Shown here: positions 60,114-64,000 of the stretch, piece after piece
Layout of the letters: every line of letters starts with the position of its first letter
Position numbering within the stretch: the first letter of the stretch is position 1
Assembly (NCBI RefSeq): GCF_016820515.1
Contig: NZ_JADHDV010000004.1
Location: 62,001 to 126,000 of the forward strand
Source of the DNA: Pseudoxanthomonas beigongshangi
GTDB lineage: Bacteria; Pseudomonadota; Gammaproteobacteria; Xanthomonadales; Xanthomonadaceae
Length of the DNA: 64,000 nt
Reading direction: 5' to 3'
Made by a program: the position numbers and the translations under genes
The notes under the pieces: model-generated
Told to the model about the DNA's origin: nothing
What the model saw: only the letters and a program-made list of their open reading frames with translations
The model's database searches: none

Positions 60114-60350
60114 GGCGATGGCTTTCCGGTGGGTGGTCGGGAGCGGCGGGCGCCGCCTAGCATGCGAATGTTGCATTACAGCAACAGGCGGGGCAATGGC
60201 CGGAAGTCCTGTTCATGCCGAAGGTAACGGCAATCCCGCCGCCCCGCGATGGCGGTCGCGTTCCGACCGTACCGGGCAGGACTTCCGGGTATGTCGCAGG
60301 CGGGGTCGCGCGGCTAGACTCGCGGCTCTTTCCACCCCCGGACACCCCTC
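60114..60350. repeat. TonB-receptor/AIM24 divergent spacer with long inverted repeat
   Basis: CCGGAAGTCCTG (60200-60211) and its exact complement CAGGACTTCCGG (60277-60288) are 65 bp apart. It is a 12-bp perfect inverted repeat, possibly a binding site or RNA hairpin upstream of either gene. The spacer has no ORF. The regulator is unknown. Confidence 0.6.
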
Positions 60351-61370
60351 ATGAGCCAGTGGTATTTCCATAGCCCCAATGATCAGCAGCGGGTCGGTCC
60401 GCTGGACGACGAAGCCGCCCGCCGCCACGCCCAGCTCAACCCCGGCGCGCTGGCCTGGCGCGAGGGCATGCGCGAGTGGAAGGCGGTGCGCGAGGTGCCG
60501 GAACTGGGCGGCGGCGCCAGCACCCCGCCGCATGTGCCGCCGCTGCCGGGTTCCGGCGGACGCCGCGGTGCCGACGAGATCGATTTCCGCATCGTCGGCC
60601 ACGACATGCAGTTCGTCGAGGTCGAGCTGGATCCGGGCGAGAGCGCGATCGCCGAAGCCGGTGCGCTGATGTTCAAGGACGGCACGGTGCAGATGGATAC
60701 CGTGTTCGGCAACGGCTCGCACAGCGGCCAGGGCGGCGGCTTCATGGACAAGCTGCTGTCGGCCGGCAAGCGCGTGCTGACCGGCGAGAGCCTGTTCACC
60801 ACGGTGTTCACCCATACCGGCACGGGCAAGGCCAAGGTCGCGTTCGCCGCGCCCTACCCCGGCACGGTGCTGGCGATGAAGCTGGACGAGCACGGCGGTC
60901 GCCTGATCTGCCAGAAGGACAGCTTCCTGGCCGGCGCGCGCGGCGTCAGCGTGGGCATCCACTTCCAGCGCAAGATCCTCACCGGCCTGTTCGGCGGCGA
61001 GGGCTTCATCATGCAGAAGCTGGAAGGCGACGGTTGGGTGTTCGTGCATGCCGGCGGCACCGTGGTCGAGCGCGAGCTGCAGGCCGGCGAGCGCATCGAC
61101 GTCGACACCGGCTGCGTGGTCGCCTACCACGCCAGCGTGCACATGGACGTGCGTCCGGTCAGCGGTATCAAGAGCATGTTCTTCGGCGGCGAAGGTGTGT
61201 TCCTGGCCACCCTGACCGGTCCGGGCAAGGTCTGGATGCAGTCGCTGCCGTTCTCGCGCCTGGCCGGCCGCATGCTGCAGGCCGCGCCGCAGGCCGGCGG
61301 ACAGGCGCGCGGCGAAGGCTCGGTGCTGGGCGGGCTGGGCCGGATCCTGGACGGCGACAACAGCTTCTGA
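60351..61370 (+). CDS. GYF_2 plus AIM24-like (TIGR00266) protein
   Basis: A 339-residue protein. The N-terminal ~55 residues form a GYF_2-like module (WYFHSPNDQQRVGPLDDEAA) that binds Pro-rich partners. The rest (~75-320) is the AIM24/TIGR00266 beta-structure: FRIVGHDMQFVEVELDPGES, AIAEAGALMFKDGTVQMDTV, GQGGGFMDKLLSAGKRVLTGESLF, GGTVVERELQAGERIDVDTG. Family members are of unknown function, some associated with membranes. A Pro/Gly linker joins the two domains. Confidence 0.88.
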   Translation: MSQWYFHSPNDQQRVGPLDDEAARRHAQLNPGALAWREGMREWKAVREVPELGGGASTPPHVPPLPGSGGRRGADEIDFRIVGHDMQFVEVELDPGESAIAEAGALMFKDGTVQMDTVFGNGSHSGQGGGFMDKLLSAGKRVLTGESLFTTVFTHTGTGKAKVAFAAPYPGTVLAMKLDEHGGRLICQKDSFLAGARGVSVGIHFQRKILTGLFGGEGFIMQKLEGDGWVFVHAGGTVVERELQAGERIDVDTGCVVAYHASVHMDVRPVSGIKSMFFGGEGVFLATLTGPGKVWMQSLPFSRLAGRMLQAAPQAGGQARGEGSVLGGLGRILDGDNSF

Positions 61371-61522
61371 GCAGGCACCGGCGGCGGGAGCGCAGCCACT
61401 CCCGTCGCCCCGAAGCCGGCTGGCTGCCAGGACAGCCTCGGGCAACCGGAGCCGCCGGTTGGAAGCCATTGAACCGCCGCGCGGTATCCTGCGCCGTCGA
61501 TTTCCACTCCACCTGCACATTC

Positions 61523-62542
61523 ATGAATCCGCTCCGCCCTCGCCTTTCCTGGCTGCTGCCACTGGTGCTGCTGGCCGCCTGCGGCGGCAATACCCGGCCA
61601 TCGCCGCCGCCCGCCGCGGTGACGCCGGTCGCGCCGGTACCGCCACCGCCGCCGGTGAAGATCGGCATCGCCCTGGGCGGCGGCGCGGCCAAGGGTTTCG
61701 CCCACATCGGCGTGATCAAGATGCTCGAGGCCAATGGCATCCAGCCGGTGGTGGTTTCCGGCACCAGCGCCGGCAGCGTGGTCGGCGCGCTGTACGCCAG
61801 CGGCATGGATCCGTTCCAGATGCAGAAGCAGGCCTTCGCGCTGGATGAAACGAAAATCCGCGACGTGCGGCTGTTCTCCGGCGGGCTGGTGCAGGGCCAG
61901 GCCTTGCAGGACTACGTCAACGACCTACTGGGCAAGCGTCCCATCGAGAAGCTGAAAAAGCCGTTCGCCGCCGTCGCCACGCAACTGGAAACCGGACAGC
62001 GCACCGTGTTCGTGCGCGGCAATGTGGGCCAGGCGGTGCGCGCCTCCAGCAGCATCCCCGGCGTGTTCGAGCCGGTGGTGATCGGCAAGTCGACCTACGT
62101 CGACGGCGGCGTGGTCAGTCCGGTGCCGGTGGATGCCGCGCGCCAACTGGGCGCGGACTTCGTGATCGCCGTGGACATCTCCACCAAGGCGCCTGGCACG
62201 CGGCCGGGCAGCATGCTCGGCATCGTCAACCAGTCGATCACGATCATGGGCCAGAAACTCGGCGAGCAGGAGTTGGCGCGCGCGGACATCGTCATCCGGC
62301 CACGGGTCAACGAGATTGGTCCTGCGGATTTCGAGCAGAAGAACAACGCGATCCTGGAAGGCGAGCGCGCGGCGATGGCGGTGATGCCGCAGATCCGCGA
62401 AAAGCTGCAACGCGTGCAGCGCGAGCGCCTGGCCGCGCACACGGCGAAGACCGCGCCGGTCGTTCCGCCCAAGCCCGCGGACTGCGACGACGAGGGATTC
62501 CGCCTCGGCAAGCTGTGGGGCGGCAAGAAGAAATGCGAGTAG
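61523..62542 (+). CDS. Patatin-like phospholipase lipoprotein
   Basis: A 339-residue lipoprotein. The lipobox is LLAAC20, followed by a Pro-rich linker. The patatin domain has the glycine-rich oxyanion loop GGGAAKGFAHIG (52-63), GTSAG with Ser82, and Asp194 in YVDGGVVSPVP, the catalytic dyad. The C-terminus is helical and basic (KLWGGKKKCE). RssA-like envelope lipases cleave acyl chains from phospholipids. The substrate is unknown. It faces the periplasm or outer membrane. Confidence 0.93.
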   Translation: MNPLRPRLSWLLPLVLLAACGGNTRPSPPPAAVTPVAPVPPPPPVKIGIALGGGAAKGFAHIGVIKMLEANGIQPVVVSGTSAGSVVGALYASGMDPFQMQKQAFALDETKIRDVRLFSGGLVQGQALQDYVNDLLGKRPIEKLKKPFAAVATQLETGQRTVFVRGNVGQAVRASSSIPGVFEPVVIGKSTYVDGGVVSPVPVDAARQLGADFVIAVDISTKAPGTRPGSMLGIVNQSITIMGQKLGEQELARADIVIRPRVNEIGPADFEQKNNAILEGERAAMAVMPQIREKLQRVQRERLAAHTAKTAPVVPPKPADCDDEGFRLGKLWGGKKKCE

Positions 62543-62626
62543 AGCGGAGCTTGCTCCGCTGAGCGTTTCCGGACCGGCGCCAATGCCGGGCAAGCTCGGC
62601 ATCTACATGATGCCGCGTACCCGCCG

Positions 62627-63241
62627 CTAAGCCACCGCGCGTGCCAGGTTTTCCCTTGCGCGGGTTTCCAGCCGGTCGTGGAAATATGGCGTCGTGTACA
62701 GCCGTGGCCGCTCCAGGAATCCCTGCAGGATGGCGCGCCGCTTGCGCCGGAACAGCCAGCCGGGCACGAAGGCGTATTCCCGCCGGATCTGCGCTTCGTA
62801 TTCGGCGAAGCGCGCCGTGTCCGCACCGAGGATGCCCAGATCGATATCCACCAGCAGCTGCGCGTCGGCATCGGCGGGAACCGCATCGTGCCGGGTGGCC
62901 ATGATCAGCGCATGCACGCGATCGGCGACCGCGCGTTCCACCTCCGCGTCCAGCAGCGCCTCACGCGCCCAGTCCGCGCTGCGAGCCTCGTTGTCGGATC
63001 GCTTCACGTCGTAGATGGCGTCGTGGAACCACAAGGCCAGCGCGATCTCATCGGGATGTGGCGCCAGCGCGCGCGCCTGGTCGAAGGCCGCCAGGCATTC
63101 GCCGAGGTGTTGCAGCGTGTGGTAGTGGCGATGCGGTTCCTGGTAGCAGGCCAGCAGCCGCTCGCACCACGCCAGGCCATCACCGATCGCGCCGACGCCG
63201 CGCCATGCGCGCTGCCAGGACGATTGCAGATGCTGTTTCAT
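62627..63241 (-). CDS. HD-superfamily metal-dependent hydrolase
   Basis: A 204-residue protein. The HD core includes HYHTLQHLGECL and WFHDAIYDVKRSDNE (His73-Asp74), then DIDLGILGAD. It matches the N-methyl-D-aspartate receptor NMDAR2C-type predicted HD phosphohydrolases. The substrate is unknown; nucleotides are typical. ATG 63241 is chosen; an in-frame start at 63268 would add nine basic residues. Confidence 0.88.
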   Translation of the reverse strand: MKQHLQSSWQRAWRGVGAIGDGLAWCERLLACYQEPHRHYHTLQHLGECLAAFDQARALAPHPDEIALALWFHDAIYDVKRSDNEARSADWAREALLDAEVERAVADRVHALIMATRHDAVPADADAQLLVDIDLGILGADTARFAEYEAQIRREYAFVPGWLFRRKRRAILQGFLERPRLYTTPYFHDRLETRARENLARAVA

Positions 63242-63321
63242 CGTGCGAAGTCTACGCCTCTTGCCCACGCGTGATCCGCCCGCATCTCTGCCATCGAATC
63301 CCCCGCCGGAGTTCCCGCCGC

Positions 63322-63657
63322 ATGTCCGTTTCCTCCCCTGCCGACCTGGCCGCCATCAACCACAAGATCGTCGCCGCGGGCGAAGTCCTGCCCGCGGTCA
63401 CCCTGAAGGACGGCAGCCGCGTGCAGACCGGTACCGTGGCCACGCTGCTGCACAACATCACCCTGTACAACGCGGGCGAACGCGGCCGGGTGGAAACCGA
63501 ACTGGCCGCCGCCATCCCGACCCTGTTCAAGGTCGGCCTGTTCGATCTGTTCCCGCCGGCCGAATGGATCGCCGGCGACAATCCCGGTCGGCGCCACGTG
63601 GGCGAACTGGCATTGGCGCACCGGGACGGCGCGCGCGTGGAAAGCGGCGACGCTTGA
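63322..63657 (+). CDS. Hypothetical small protein (DUF7709-like)
   Basis: A 111-residue cytosolic protein. It contains AAINHKIVAAGEVLPAVTLK, VATLLHNITLYNAGERGRVE and VGLFDLFPPAEWIAGDNPGR. It resembles a small conserved family of gammaproteobacterial proteins of unknown function. There is no strong ribosome site before ATG 63322. It has no operon partner. Confidence 0.7.
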   Translation: MSVSSPADLAAINHKIVAAGEVLPAVTLKDGSRVQTGTVATLLHNITLYNAGERGRVETELAAAIPTLFKVGLFDLFPPAEWIAGDNPGRRHVGELALAHRDGARVESGDA

Positions 63658-63679
63658 CCGCGCTGGAGACGCCATCCGT

Positions 63680-64000
63680 CTAGAGCAGGCGGATCCATTG
63701 CCGCAGCACGGCTTCGAACGCGGCCTGGCGACGGCGCAGATCCGCCATGTCGGCGAAGACCACCCGCGCGCGATCCGGTCCCAGCCATTCCAGCAAGCCG
63801 TCGGGATCATCAATCGCGGGTTTTCGCTCCGGCGCCCGCGTCTTCGCGCCCAGATGCAGGATCACGCCCATGCCCTGTTTCGCACGCAGGTGGGTGGTGG
63901 CGAAGTATTCGTCCAGGCGCCAGCTCGGCGCATTCCATTTGACGCCTTCGGCGATACGCGCGTCCACGCCGGTGATGATCCGGCGCAGCGCTTCCAATTC
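63680..64000 (-). CDS. DUF1801-family protein, N-terminus beyond window
   Basis: At least 106 residues of a DUF1801 protein: RIITGVDARIAEGVKWNAPS with YFATTHLRAKQGMGVILHLG and DRARVVFADMADLRRRQAAF. The Trp-rich EGVKWNAPSW segment is typical. The frame runs off the right edge (the first in-window candidate start would be a TTG at 63997), so the true N-terminus lies outside. Related proteins bind small ligands and are of unknown function. Confidence 0.88.
   Translation of the reverse strand, partial: ELEALRRIITGVDARIAEGVKWNAPSWRLDEYFATTHLRAKQGMGVILHLGAKTRAPERKPAIDDPDGLLEWLGPDRARVVFADMADLRRRQAAFEAVLRQWIRLL

Noticed and set aside
57813-60227. An 804-codon plus-strand frame opposite the TonB receptor
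   Set aside because: The minus-strand receptor has signal, plug and barrel features; the plus frame has none.
1-64000. tRNA, rRNA or insertion-sequence genes
   Set aside because: I looked for these and saw no tRNA cloverleaf with CCA-type end, no rRNA segment and no transposase with terminal repeats.

Overview
The window is GC-rich chromosomal DNA, densely packed with genes on both strands. Several features point to a gammaproteobacterium of the Xanthomonadales/Lysobacteraceae group (Lysobacter/Luteimonas-like): a FabV-type enoyl reductase, a complete recC-recB-recD cluster, an mlaFEDCB-mlaA set, a secreted chitinase, a TonB receptor, a chromosomal class B3 metallo-beta-lactamase, and many REP/REPIN palindromes with a GGAGCGACGT core. 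This placement is inferred from gene content; no rRNA or other phylogenetic marker is present. I see no tRNA, rRNA, CRISPR array or insertion sequence.

Region 1 (1-10.9 kb): a secreted protein cut by the left edge, a lipoprotein and folE are followed by an OmpR-type two-component pair and an alpha/beta hydrolase on the minus strand. Diverging from these is a plus-strand run of seven genes: SDR oxidoreductase, Tat-exported epoxide hydrolase, second exported hydrolase, cytochrome P460-like protein, Ohr/OsmC peroxidase, CcdA-like transporter and thioredoxin-like lipoprotein. Together they look like a cell-envelope detoxification and thiol-redox module. The divergent control region carries TGTATC repeats at 10-bp spacing, a plausible response-regulator site.

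Region 2 (10.9-29.7 kb) is accessory. It has many small genes of unknown function, a YdeI-like protein, a VOC protein, a protein with a MafI-like N-terminal half, and an AraC regulator divergent from a chloroperoxidase-like hydrolase. It also has a SymE toxin gene, a decayed second symE, a 1265-residue SIR2 protein resembling the anti-phage sirtuin Dsr1, and a membrane-anchored Mrr-like nuclease. Then come a B3 metallo-beta-lactamase, secreted proteins, a GST, and a methionine aminopeptidase translationally coupled to a ParD-like gene with a palindromic operator.

Region 3 (29.9-42 kb): a serine hydrolase of the class C beta-lactamase/esterase type, then on the minus strand recC-recB-recD (each overlapping by ATGA), a RhuM-family gene and DUF2200. 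recD contains about 50 codons that read through two REP-type palindromes.

Region 4 (42-64 kb) is mostly housekeeping. It holds the mla lipid-transport operon, rmuC, a RhtB exporter, DUF488, an APC permease, fabV with a TTG start, an RlmI-like methyltransferase, and a TerC/Alx protein behind a yybP-ykoY manganese riboswitch. It continues with a rhomboid protease, chitinase, TonB receptor, AIM24-like protein, patatin lipoprotein, HD hydrolase, a short unknown protein and a partial DUF1801 gene. REPIN doublets cluster on both sides of the chitinase.
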